From: Pterobdella sp. o SKG-2022
Taxonomy: Eukaryota > Annelida > Clitellata > Hirudinida > Piscicolidae
Assembly (NCBI GenBank): GCA_964035795.1
Contig: OZ038321.1
Location: 18,231,209 to 18,295,208, forward strand
DNA: 64,000 nt
Reading direction: 5' to 3'
The notes under the pieces were generated by a model. It did not search any database. It worked only from the letters and a program-made list of their open reading frames with translations, and had not been told where the DNA came from. Below are positions 42,527 to 54,035 of the stretch, piece by piece; within the stretch, counting starts at the first letter, position 1, and every line of letters begins with the position of its first letter. The translations under genes and the position numbers were made by a program.

Positions 42527-42532
42527 TTTAAT
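42527..42532 (-). terminator. ODC polyadenylation signal candidate
   Basis: ATTAAA on the minus strand, about 60 nt after the ODC stop codon. It is a common variant of AATAAA; use is inferred. Confidence 0.45.
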
Positions 42533-42590
42533 TGACTCTCTGTGTGATTATTGAATGTTATAAAAAACAAGCTGGAGAAATTTATGATAT

Positions 42591-45500
42591 CTAGAGCCAG
42601 AAAATAATCAATATTTTCAAATACTTGAAAGCATCTTGAATGACGTAGTAGCAGACAGGCTTGGGCATGCCATTGAAGTTCGAAGCTGCAGCCATTGTGT
42701 ATGCACCCATGTCTCTAAACAGAAGCCAGTCTTTGGTAGCCAACCGAGGCAGACTGCACTCTTTAATGACACAGTCAAGACCATCACAAGTAGGACCCCA
42801 CAAGCTACTCTTGTACCTTAGTTGGCCTTCATATTTGCTTTCCTGACAGATACAAAATTTCATTATTTCTTGGATTATTTTGAAGTTATTGCTTATTTCA
42901 AAAAAAAAGATGATTAAATAAAAATTTTTACACCTCACGTTGGAACTTCGAATTCATATGAATAATTCGTTTCATCATTTTTTAAGTTTAAAGTACAATA
43001 ATTTCCAGAAACTCCATTAGATTAGATGCCATTAAATCCCCGTCCCACTCTTCTTTTGAATCATTGACAACCAAAGTGTCTTTTTTGTCACACTGTTTGT
43101 TTCTATCGGTGATCTACCGTCCTCCAAACACCGGCAATTTTATCTGCGAGCTCACGTCTAATCTCCATTTCCTTTATTTTCTTTCTTCAAATTTTATATT
43201 GGATGGTGATTTCAACACCCCAAATTGTAAGTCTCATGACAACCCACTTAGTGCTTTTTTATGTGAAATCGAGCTGGTCCAGCACATAGACTTCCCGACC
43301 CACAGACTTAGTAACATCCTTGACCTCATCATTACTCCAAAACCTAACAGCCATACAAGAAATCGGCAGAATAACTTTTGACTCCGATCATTATCTTATT
43401 TTATGCAGTCTCAACCTCGCTCCTCCTGCCCTTCCCCCTCGCATTGTAATTTCCCGCTCCTTTAAAAACTTTGATGATGCTGTCTTCGAGAAAGATCTCA
43501 GACATATCCATAATACACTAACTTACCTTTCTGATGTTCCAGTTGAAAAGTTTCTTACAAAAATGAACAACTCCTTTCAATCACTTATCGACCACCATGC
43601 CCCTTTTCGCACCCACATCTTTCGCCCCAGCAGTCACTCCTATCACAAGCTATCCACTGACGCCATTGTCGCCAAAAGAAAAAGACGAAAACTTGACAGA
43701 AAAATTTCCTTATTGTTAAGACCATCCAAGCCTGTTCCAGCCAGTCTTCTTGCTGCCCTCAAGGAATCTCGTAAGACTTCTCGCGCTCAATTTCTCTTTT
43801 TCTCTTACATCACTCAACTCAGGCGTGCCGAAGGGTTGCGTTCTGGGACCAATCCTCTTCTCTCTTTATACATCACCCACGTGTAGCATTATTGTACAGC
43901 ACGACTTGCTTTTTCACCAGTTCGCTGATGACATCACTCTTTTCACCGGAGTTTCTCACCCAGATCCTGGCCCCACTTTTCTTAAATTATCCAGTTGTCT
44001 TTCCGCTCTAAACTCCTGCTTTTCCCAAAGCCAACTGAAACTAAACCCTACTAAAAATGAAGTGATGTTTGTCGGCAGCTCTCGTCTTTGAGCAAAATAC
44101 GATCTCCCTTCTGTGGTAACTCTCGACGGCACCACACTTCCTGTATCTTCTAAGCTCAAAATCTTAGGTGTCACCTTAGATTCAAATTTGAACTTTGCTC
44201 ACTTTATTTCTCAAATAATCCAATCTTCCAATTTCCATATCTATGCCATAAAACAAGCACGCAAATTCTTACCTCTTTCCACTGCTAATGCCCTCTTTAT
44301 CTCACTAGTTCTTTCCAGATTGGACTACTGTAATTCTCTCCTTCGCGGGCAGCCAAACTATCTTTTATGCAAACTTCAAGCCTTCCAAAACCACGTGGCC
44401 AAAACGGTTCTTCAAGCTGATTATTTCAGCTCTTCCAGCGACTGTCTTGATCGTTTGCACTGGTTACCTGTCTCCCAAAGATGCAAGTTTATATTACTTT
44501 GGCTCATTGCATGCACTCTCAAGCTTGAACAATCTGCTTATCTTCTTGATCTTTTGTCAATCAGACACACACGTCAACCACTCAAATCCTTGCACTCTGG
44601 TCTCCAGCTTCATCAACCTATTTCTTCAGGCTTGTTTACTAGTCGCTCTTTTTCTCACCAGGTTCCACGTCTGTGGAATTCACTTCTTTCTAACTTGTGC
44701 TCATCGCCTTCTCTCATGAACTTTCGCAAACTTTTGAAAACTCACTTATACCATAAACATCCCCAGTCATAATCTCTTACAAACCTTGAGCGCCTCTGAA
44801 GCAATCTTGAATTGATAACTGTGCGCTGTAAAAATCTTAATAATAATGATAATAATAATAATAATAATAAAAGTGCTCAAAGCTCTCATGTTGTGTGAAG
44901 ACAAATAAAAATATCTTAAACGTCATCTTTATTTCAAAAGCTAAAACTTTTATGATATATACCTCAACTCGAAATGATGATGATGATGATATACCTCAAA
45001 TCAGAATCTAACAATAAAAACGAATCTTCCAATTTAATATTTAAAATTTACAGAACTTTCATTTTTTATTTGTAACTAGAGTAACCTGATGATAATATAG
45101 AAAATATATCGATAAGTTTCATCTCAATAAAAAATTTAAATTGTTATGCCGTTTTTGATTTATATTTTGAAGGCTAATTATTCACAAAACTTATAATAAG
45201 AAAACCAAGTTATTTTCAATCTAAGCCATCATTCGAAAGACGAAAATCTCTCAAAACCTACATTAAAACCTAGGTACAGTAAGCTGGAGAAATGTAAAAA
45301 ATCCGATACTTTTTGTCTCAAAACATTATTTCCTTAATTTTTTATCCTACATTATGAAAACAATAAATTTTTCAGTGAAAATTAAATTATTTTGAATGTA
45401 AAACACGTAACCCTGAACAGTTCCCGGAAAAAAAAAATTTTTCTAACTGGTGCCATAAAATCAACCATGCTAGCTTACAGACTCAAACGATAGAGCCTAA

Positions 45501-48500
45501 TGTGGCTGCAACTAAAGCCAAAGATACTTGTTACGCGCAATCCCTAGAATTCTTTTGTCAAACAGTTTTTCAAAAATAATGTATTTTATTACAAAAAGAT
45601 AGCGCATGAACAAAAAAACTCATTTCAACCATAGATAAGCAAAAATATTAAAAAGGCTTACGTCAGGAAGAATGGCATGGACTTCCGCATTCTCAAAAAG
45701 GATACAGTTGAAAGAGCCGTACACGCCATCGTTCATGTAGTGCATGTATGTCTCCTCACCTTTGGGGTTTAGTTGCAATGTTGAAAAAATCCTAATGTGA
45801 TTAAGGATAAGTGAAAATTCTCAAAGAATCACAAGTTCATTATCTAACCAGTATCCTCGTCCATGATCTTGCGGGAAGCAATGAGCGATACAGCAAGAGT
45901 ATATGCTGAAGCAACAAAAAAACGCCCAGGTTCAGCAATCAGTTGCACTCCACTCTCTTCAGGAAAATAATGATCCAAGGACGCTCTTAAAGTCTCTGCT
46001 ATCTGTTAGAAGTGTCGATTATACCAATTAACATAGTGATCTCATATTATGAGATGAAAATGACAACAATTAAATTGTCATAATTGTCTTTTTGGGCCTT
46101 CTAACTTGTTGCTTTTCTGGAACAAAAACAATGTACCATATATGGCCATTCAACCGCATTTATTCTTTCCATATAAGCAAACCACCCAAGTCTGAGTTCT
46201 GTTATTCTTGAAAACAATTTCGATGCGCAGTTTTTGATGTCCTCTCAAAGTGACGCAGCATAGAAGACTCCTGCTTCTTCAAGCGTTGTAGCGTATCTTC
46301 CGTCATTGGCAGTTTATATAGCACTCAGAAATATGCTTTTAACGCAAGCATTAAAAATTTTTCTACGGTAAAACGCGTGAAGAAAGTTGGATAATTTTTC
46401 CAACACGCCTTGAAATCATACGAGGTCTGCTTTAAAGCGAATGCATCACCGCATTTGCTGATACTTTCGAGTCTTGCAAATCAGCTAAGTATTTAAACGT
46501 TTTTTTCAAACGTGCATACTAGTTATACTAAACTTAAAGATTCTGACAGATTGAGCGTTTGAAGAGTATTTCATCACTGGCGTTGTGAGGTCGTTTCTCT
46601 TCAACAATGGTGTATACAACATTCGAAAATGTATTCGAAAGAAACAGAACCAACATTTTTCAACAAAGATTGTTTGGTTAGAAAGAGCATGAATCCTATA
46701 TTGTCAAATATAAATCCCATTGTGTAGTCTATGTGCCATTTCACACGATATTTTTTCTACACATTTGTTTATATGTTCAATATAAGCCCAGTTTAACGTA
46801 CTTGTTAACGGCGTGGGGTATAAAATCCAGTTTTAATTCCAGGTCAGGTTTTACAGGGCAATAATTGAACCAATTCGGTGTGCAACGTGTGTCAATTTTA
46901 AAGAGATAACCACACAGAATAAGAACTCTACAAAGGTATAAACCACCCTCATTTACATATCAGGTGGGTTTAATAAGGTTATCCCAAAAAACAATATGCA
47001 CTGAGTGTAGACTTGCCAGTCTTCAATGTAACAGACAGTGGTTTTGAAAATTTCTTTTTTGGCATCAAGAATAATACTAATAAACTTCAGTCTTTAATTC
47101 TACCATGAGTCAGCCAAAATAACTCGGTTGTCTACAAAAAAATCACTTTTCATTCTCTCATACCTCAACAAAATCTCACCATCAGCCCACCCCTTACCCT
47201 CATGCCCACTCTGCCACACCCACCCTTATGACAACCCTCACCTCTTCAACTGCTCCAAAATCAATACAACATTGGGTTCAAAGAGTTTTTTGGCCGACCC
47301 TGTGAGAGCAGCTGAGCTTTTGGAAAACTAGAGTCTTGATGGGAATCTGAGACACCCACGTAAGACTAGGATGCCTAGGGTAACAAAAGAAGAAAGGTTG
47401 TCTACATAAAACAGTTCCAAGAACTGTTTTACTTCAACCTTATTCTGTATGGCTTGTATCACTACATTAAAGAGTTTGGGACTTGGAGCTGAGCCTTGAT
47501 GGATACCAGCAGATGCCATCAGTCAACAATTCCAGTGTTGCATATTTTAGTAATTTAACAATTTTTGAAAAAATGGAATAAAATGGTTTATGCATACTAT
47601 TATAAAATAAAGAAAATGTTTGATAAATGAATTTTAGAATACTTTTTAATACACATGAAAGCAGACTTTAAATGAGATAATTTAAATTGCAAAATACTAA
47701 TACTTAAACCCCTTATAATACTATTAAAACAATAATTAAAATGGTATTACTAATTAAAGAACATTTTTGGCACCTCAGGAAAAGATAGTTTAACATTGGC
47801 AGTTCCAGGAAAACCCCCTCCAATATCAAGGAGAGTGAACTTGAAGCCCTCAGCCTCAGCCAATTGAAAAACCTGCCATTTCAATTTTATAATGCATTTA
47901 CTCATAATTTAAAAAATAAAAATAATAATTAAACATTAAAACTGTTTAAAACAGTCTTGAATGAAAAAACATAAATAATTGAATTGGTGAACTAGGCAAA
48001 CTCAATACAAAATCAATTTAAACCAAACACTTATTAACTAAACAGCAAGAAGCTTTTCATAAGTCGAACTACCATCATCAAGTTAAATACCTAAAGTAAT
48101 AAAATTTAAAAACAATTGAATTCAATCCACATAATTTTGTAAAGTTAGTTACCTGATGAGCGATTTCCACAGCAAGAGCAAAAGCATTGAGGTCATAACA
48201 GCCACTGCCAACATGGAAACTCACTCCCACAACTTGAACATTCAATTGCTTGGCCACTCTCAACAACTGTGCAGCATGCCTTGGTTGACAGCCATACTTT
48301 ATGCCCAAATCACATTTTACTTTGTCAGTTCTGGGCGGCAGAATCCTCAAAACCATTCTATTTTGTGGTGTTGTTTAAAACGATACACTACCAAAAAATT
48401 TATAATAAGTAAATGTGATAATTTTACAAAGATCATTTTTGGCATAACATTTTAATAGTGAATCTAACTTGGCGTCAGGGTGGATTTCCTTAATCTTGTG

Positions 48501-51500
48501 CAATTCATTTTCATTGTCGAACGTCATGTGCTTCACCTTGTTCTGAAAGCACAATTGAGAACAAAATAAGTTATGAAAAAAATATTGTATTAATAAATCT
48601 TTAGTGGTTTTAAATTCTAAAACTTGAGTGTTTTAACATCAAATTGATTTTTTAACTTCATTTTTGAGTCTCATGATTATGTTTTCAAGAAGTTTATTGA
48701 GGAATCCTTTAAATATTCATTGTTTAGCTTTGTGTGTAACTGTGTTCAAATATACTAATTTAGGTGTTTGTTCTCAGTGATCCCATGAGATGATGACAGA
48801 GTTTCCAACATTTTTCTACTTATTTCATTCTTAGAAATATATTGAAAAATAATCCATATGCGATTATACTAAAGTATATTTGCCAATAACAGGAATAGAG
48901 AGAGGCAAATAACTAAAATACTTTTGGAAATAAAAACATTGAAGTTGAAACGAAAAATAGTTTTATGTGTGGTTGTTAGTTAATTGCAAATTCTTCGCAT
49001 TTCAATATTGTTCTAAAATTTTTTTACTAGTCAGTTTTATTGAAAAGTGCTGTTCTGATTTTATAAGTTTCAAACAAAATTCAATAGATTCATTTCATTA
49101 TTATCATACTCATTTTGCGAGATGTTCAAACGTTTGCTACAAACTTAATTTAGCCAAAACCAACTGGGAAATAGGTGCTAATTTTTGGCCCAACACTACA
49201 TCTAAGCTAGTAACTTTAGATAATTATTCTAATGATCCGCCATATGAACTATACAGACCATATAAGATAGTGAATATAAGTTTCATTATAAATGTGAAGT
49301 GGTATTTATACAGCACTTTTCCATATAGATCAAAGCACTTGCAAAAAATTTAAATAGCAAAAACAATGTGGAACAGGTGCCAATTGTCGGCCCACGCGGG
49401 ATCAAAACCTGTAACTTTAGATGATTAGACGAATGCTCTACTAGCTGAGCTAAACCAACAATAAATAATTAAAAAATTATTTTTTCAAAAATGTATAAAG
49501 TTATATTTTAAACTTTATTGATCACTTCCTTTTCAATCTTCAATTTTTTGACATAAATTTGGATGCTTAATGATAAACTTTGAGGCATTTAACTTTAAAT
49601 TATCAAGATTCATAAAAACATTTACTTATATTGAGACATTTAAAATTTGACTTAGGACAACAAAATTGAAGTTTTATGATGAATAGTTTTATGATTGCGG
49701 CAAAATAATTATGACTACGATTTATGTATTCTCAATGGTTATCATTATTTGTTATGAAAATTATTTTTATCTTTTCAAGCCAAAGTAAAACAAAAGAATT
49801 TTTAAACATTAACATTTTTATTTTAAAACACAAGCTTTTCGCTAACAGCGTAAAAATGTTAAAATTTTTAAAATTTTCCATTTTATTATTTAATTTGAAA
49901 TTCCAAAGTTTATTTTAGGAAATTGTTTTGAAGATTGTAGTCTTAAATTCTTTTTGATGCTACAAATTTTAAAATTCTTTATAAAAACTAGTTCAACAGT
50001 AAACTACCATTTCAACATTAAAATGTGTAAGATACATGTCATGATTTTAAATAAGGTTAAAATCGTGGCTGGATTTATTTCATTTACAATACACTTTCCA
50101 AATTTCAAATATTCTTCTGATCTCTTGAAATTTATTAATTAGCTTAATTATTTGGAGATTTATTTTTACTCCTAGATTTTTATTCTTTGCACTATTAATA
50201 TGGCATTATCATTAACACCAGATCATGCTATGAAGAAATAAAAAAGTATCCTGTAACTACAGGTACGAAGTTAGATGTAGAAAAGGCCATAAGTGATAAT
50301 GTTATATATGTAGATTGTTAATGAATTGAATAAACTATATTTTAAGATTAAATAATTAATCTCACCTTGCAAGCATATTTAATGTGGGAACCTTGCTTGC
50401 ATGGGTTGGCATAAATGATCCGGTCAGCTCCAATACCCAAAGCTAATACCTTTTGTATTTCTGCCTACATAGTTAAAGTAAAAAATTTAAAATTTTTAGA
50501 GAAGTAATATAAGAAAAAAATCTACTGAAACATGTAAAAAGATGCATAATTTTCAATGAATAAGACATGTAATAAGATTAAATAGCAAATTTGTATGAAT
50601 GCTTACCTTGCTCGCGCAGTCAAAACCTGTTCCCAATTGAGCAAGTGTGCTCAAGACCTGCACATCATCATTGCATTTCACGGCTGTTGAATGAAAAATT
50701 AACAATGGAGCAAACGAGTTTTGTTAAAAAGTGACACAACTAAGAACAACTTTAACAAGTTATGAAGTAATAAAATTGTAAAACTAGCATCACTTTCAAA
50801 TTATCTCATGTAGAAAAAGAAATTTTCATGAAATTCAAACAAAATTTAATTACAAATTTGAGAAATCATAAAACTTGAAAAAAATCTATAATTACTTTAA
50901 CTAGGTAAAAAAACTAGATCAATATAAAAACTTGAAAAATACTATTTCCAAAAATAAAATAGTTTGTGATTATAAAATTCTTAGTTATAACATGAACTGT
51001 AAAAAGGACAGTGAAGAAAATAGTTTGAACCAATAAAATTCCTTTTTTAGTAAATCTTTACTTAGCCAAAAAAGAGTTTTTCAAAAATTTATTCAAAAGT
51101 CAGTGATTTAGTTGATCTGAGTCAGCCATTCTGTTCAACACTAATCCATCTCAAACATCTTCTGACCTAACAGACTTTATATCTAAAAAAAATTTTACAG
51201 AGTGCCAATAAAAACTATAGAATATGTATTAAAAAAGGTGTTGCACAATTCAATATGCCTTACAGGCATTTATAAGCAAGCATGATGGAACAAAGGCATA
51301 AAAGAGGATTGATTTTGAAAAACTTTTAACTACAATCAGTGTCCATCAAATCTCTGCTTATCTTCATTGTTGTTTCCAATAGTTATTGATGTTATAACAG
51401 AAAATGAAATGCATTTTCAATGCAAACGAATAGATTCTATACTGACAACATGTGAAGTTTGGAAGATAAAGATGTCAGATGGAATGAAGTTTTTGAAGTT

Positions 51501-53018
51501 AAAATAAAATCTTTCAAAAAACCTTCTTATAAGTGGTTCAGTACAGAGTGTAAAAGAAAAGAAGTTAGATCCAAATAGCAGTAAGTGATAGCTAACTCAC
51601 TAATGTGCCTAAAATGCATTTTCTAAATAAATGCTAGGTGTGCAGTGTCCATGAAACAAGCCAAAGATTTTATGTCAGAAATGCATAAGAAAACCATGCC
51701 TAATCACACAACCTAAGAAATTTTTGGGTAATGGTGTTAAGACAATGCATTTTTTTATATTTAAGCAGTAACGTTTATTTTAGTTGGTTTGAAAAAAAAA
51801 TAATTGCAAAGATGAGATCAGATAGAATGATGTTCAAAAAGTATAAAAAAAATTTTTTGAAAATTGTGTTAAACTGGTTGTGTTGTATAGGAATGAAGTT
51901 GGTTTTTTGGACAAAGTGAGCAGAATATTCTGAAACAGACAAAAATAGCTAGAAAGCTTAACATTGGATTATAAGAAAGTTAGGAAAAAAAATTTTGAAT
52001 TTATAGTTTAGAAATAAAAGAAGTGTTAGAGACATTGACTAAAACAGAGTGAAGTGGCTTGGTTATATAATGAAGAAAATGCAAAAAAATTATTGAAAAA
52101 AGCATTTAATCTCAAAATAGATGGTTCTTAAAAGAATAGGCCAAAGATTAAGTAGAAGGGCAAAATAACGTCAAGTATCTCTAAAGTCTGTAAGCAAAAA
52201 CAAATCCTTTAGAGGAAAAGAAAAATGAATGAGTGTAATCTGTAAAAAGTATTTTGCGAATGATGTATATCTTTTTAATCTGATAGGAAAAACTATTGAA
52301 ACCATGGTATTTACCTATGTATCAATATTAAAATTTGAACCATACAAACCCACTATTTCCTGAATTTTTAAGATGGCAATCATTATATTTAGTAAATCAC
52401 TAGGTCAAAAGATAATAGTGCGTTCATTATTTATTTTTGCAAAATTTAATAAATTATACTATTTCATGATTTTTACAAAAGCTAGAAAAAATATTCAATA
52501 TAGGAGACTATTTGGGAGGTTAAATGAATGAGATAATAATAATAATCTTCAGAGTTCATTATAATAATGTTTAACCCAGAGAGTTTCAAGACCAAGAGAG
52601 AAATATCAAATTAATATGGTAATGAAACTCACCATAAAATGGGTGCACCCTTGGTAAAAGAGACTTCCATAACTTATATTTGTAAATCATATCCCCTATA
52701 TTGCCTACAAAGAATGCCTCATACTCCTCCTGAATAGTGATTCATTGGTCCATTCATGTCTCATAAAAACAGTTTCACATTAATACATTACCTTGGATGA
52801 TTATACACTATCTAATTTGATATAATTTGTTTAAAAAGATTTCTAATATTTATCACTTTCAAAACTTTGATAAATATGAAACTTCAAAGACTTCTGAAGG
52901 TTTAATAAAAATGGATTAATTTGTTACTCACAGAATTTTGATGCTCAATGATTTGAGCGGCAATAACATCATCAACACTCTCTTCACTAATGCTATTCAT
53001 ACTTTCCTTTAACTTCAT
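42591..53018 (-). CDS. ODC1: Ornithine decarboxylase (PLP-dependent)
   Basis: Converts ornithine to putrescine, the first and regulated step of polyamine synthesis; cytosolic homodimer. Ten coding exons on the minus strand: 53018-52932, 52729-52633, 50683-50607, 50464-50366, 48542-48469, 48357-48153, 47872-47774, 46002-45849, 45759-45662 and 42842-42591. Phases match throughout, giving 413 residues. Key residues seen: PLP lysine K64 (in AVKCNDD), H193 (FHVGSGC), the glycine loop GGGFPG at 231-236, EPGR at 270-273, D308 ([10 protein letters not shown]) and the catalytic C349 and D350 (GPTCDGLD). These argue for an active enzyme rather than an antizyme inhibitor. The protein ends 16 residues after the CYYV strand and lacks the C-terminal PEST-like degron of mammalian ODC (461 residues). 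The first exon probably extends to 53055, with a CTGCAG acceptor before it, implying an upstream non-coding exon. Introns hold several mobile elements. Confidence 0.96.
43005..44872 (+). mobile_element. Truncated CR1/L2-type LINE in the last ODC intron
   Basis: Plus strand, antisense to ODC. It is 5'-truncated and begins within the endonuclease: [12 protein letters not shown], then a GDFN motif near 43206, [14 protein letters not shown], and the SDH motif near 43382. An internal deletion at about 43790 joins the linker to late reverse transcriptase: [16 protein letters not shown], and FADD near 43922. The C-terminal part (44113-44772) has [23 protein letters not shown] and LHWLPVSQR, typical of the CR1/L2 group. 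It ends in an imperfect AAT microsatellite (44839-44870). Frames are broken, so it is inactive. Confidence 0.88.
44839..44872. repeat. (AAT)n tail of the CR1/L2-type LINE
   Basis: A trinucleotide run directly after GTGCGCTGTAAAAATCT, in the position of the 3' microsatellite tail of L2-like elements. Confidence 0.8.
46110..47519 (-). mobile_element. LINE family A relic, interrupted by a nested fragment
   Basis: On the minus strand 47519-47395 encodes a reverse-transcriptase piece ([17 protein letters not shown], then LFYVDN in place of YADD). At 46500-46110 the C-terminal part follows ([15 protein letters not shown], then [12 protein letters not shown]). In the copy at 20190-22930 the same two blocks lie about 690 nt apart; here they are about 1050 nt apart. 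The plus-strand family C fragment at 47128-47394 accounts for most of the extra length. The whole lies in the ODC intron between the exons at 47774 and 46002. Confidence 0.6.
47128..47394 (+). mobile_element. LINE family C 3' fragment with zinc-knuckle coding, copy 2
   Basis: A plus-strand frame of about 67 codons contains [17 protein letters not shown], a Cys-X2-Cys...His...Cys arrangement. Such arrangements occur at the C-terminus of some non-LTR retrotransposon polyproteins. It ends in a TAG and a tail shared with 41625-41850. No other part of the element is present. Confidence 0.6.
48009..48090. repeat. Single-arm copy of the 61-kb inverted-repeat family
   Basis: AACACTTATTAACT, CAAGAAGCTTTTC and a GAACT...ATCATCAAGT-like end match the arms of the inverted repeat at 61204-61514 in the same order. 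It lies in an ODC intron. Confidence 0.65.
49150..49265 (-). mobile_element. tRNA-derived SINE copy 2 (degenerate)
   Basis: Lies immediately next to copy 3 in the same orientation. It shares AGGTGCTAATT (plus-strand reading), GTAACTTTAGATAATTA and the decayed tRNA-like head near 49250-49264. It is more diverged than its neighbour. Confidence 0.65.
49281..49461 (-). mobile_element. tRNA-derived SINE copy 3
   Basis: On the minus strand, the head GTTGGTTTAGCTCAG with TAGTAGAGC (A-box) and GGTTTTGATCCC (B-box) starts at 49461. The shared body follows, then a tail with AAGTGCTTTGATCTATA and AAAAGTGCTGTATAAATA. It lies in the ODC intron between the exons at 50366 and 48542. The head has an enlarged anticodon-loop region, so it is not a working tRNA. 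Confidence 0.82.
50684..52632 (-). other. ODC intron 2
   Basis: About 1.95 kb. At about 52047-52080 a plus-strand frame reads [11 protein letters not shown], followed by basic residues broken by stops. This resembles the C-terminal end of LINE family A or a related element. The remainder is unrecognised AT-rich DNA. Confidence 0.4.
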
Positions 53019-53926
53019 CTTTTTCAACACTGGCAATGGCGGCTTCAAGAAAAATCTGCAGATTATGAATAATAATAGAAAAATAAATAGGATTTTGTTT
53101 ATAATTTCAACAAAATCTTGTAGAAATAGTTTAATAAATATAATCATGACCACAAAGTATGGAATCTGATACGATAGAGTAGCTTCAAACATTCACAAAC
53201 TTAACTTAAGCAGATACATACCTGAATAATCTCTATAGATGGTAATTACTGAAAGATTGTTTACTGAATAAATAAATTCAACATAATTGAAAATTCTAAA
53301 TAGGTTTTGAACCACAAATAAAGAAGGAATTTGTTTTATTTTGACCAAGTTTTAAGCTTCAACTAAGTTCTTTAAGAAATTAAAAGGCTATGTCTTAAAA
53401 TAAATTTTAGTTTTATGAATTTTATTTGAAATTTAGTTTTATCTAAATAATAAAAATTTAATACATTTTTTTTGATATTTGTTACTACTTTTAAATATCT
53501 TATATAAGCATTTGTGTACTTTAAATAAAGGTTCAAAGAGAAACATAATATTGATAAAATGAATTTATTATTATATAAATTAGTTAAAATAAACAGAAAT
53601 TCAGAGAAAAAAAAATATAATAAAATATATAATGACTATCCCAGTTAATCAACTTGGTCTTATGACTTAATGAACTTTAAGCCCCTTTTATTTTCCACCT
53701 TTTAAAGTTATTATACCTTTTTTATTTTGAGAAATTTGATTCTAATTTTATAAAAGAACTCCTTTAAAAGCTTACTAATCATTTGTCATTTTTTTGCCGA
53801 ATTATAAACATATTAAACCATCAAGCATTCTTCATATGAAATAAGGCCAAAGGTTAATGATTGATCAAAGTATTTGAGATGATTCATTTTGAATATGAAA
53901 AATGACATATAACTAACTTGAGAATG

Positions 53927-54035
53927 TCAGCTGAAATACCAAGGAGGCTCAGGTTGAGGACGAGTGAGGCTTCTCCCCTCTGTGAGATACACTATATCCA
54001 GGCAGATGGAAGTTGGTCTTGTGAAAAAGCCCTTA
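53927..54035. other. GC-richer exon-like patch upstream of ODC
   Basis: Clearly richer in GC than its flanks. The plus-strand frame from the ATG at 53927 is open for about 40 codons. On the minus strand two frames are open, one hydrophobic. It could be a 5' non-coding ODC exon or promoter region, or an exon of an unrelated gene; I cannot choose. Confidence 0.25.

Noticed and set aside
43005..44872. Endonuclease/RT open frames as a cellular gene
   Set aside because: Domain order, internal deletion, frameshifts and the AAT tail identify a dead LINE.
49440..49462. tRNA gene
   Set aside because: A- and B-box-like sequences are present, but the head has an oversized, mismatched anticodon region. 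It is also followed by a body and tail shared with other copies, so it is a SINE.
42591..53018. Antizyme inhibitor instead of ODC
   Set aside because: The PLP lysine, HVGSGC histidine, EPGR and catalytic Cys-Asp are all intact, whereas antizyme inhibitors have lost several of these.
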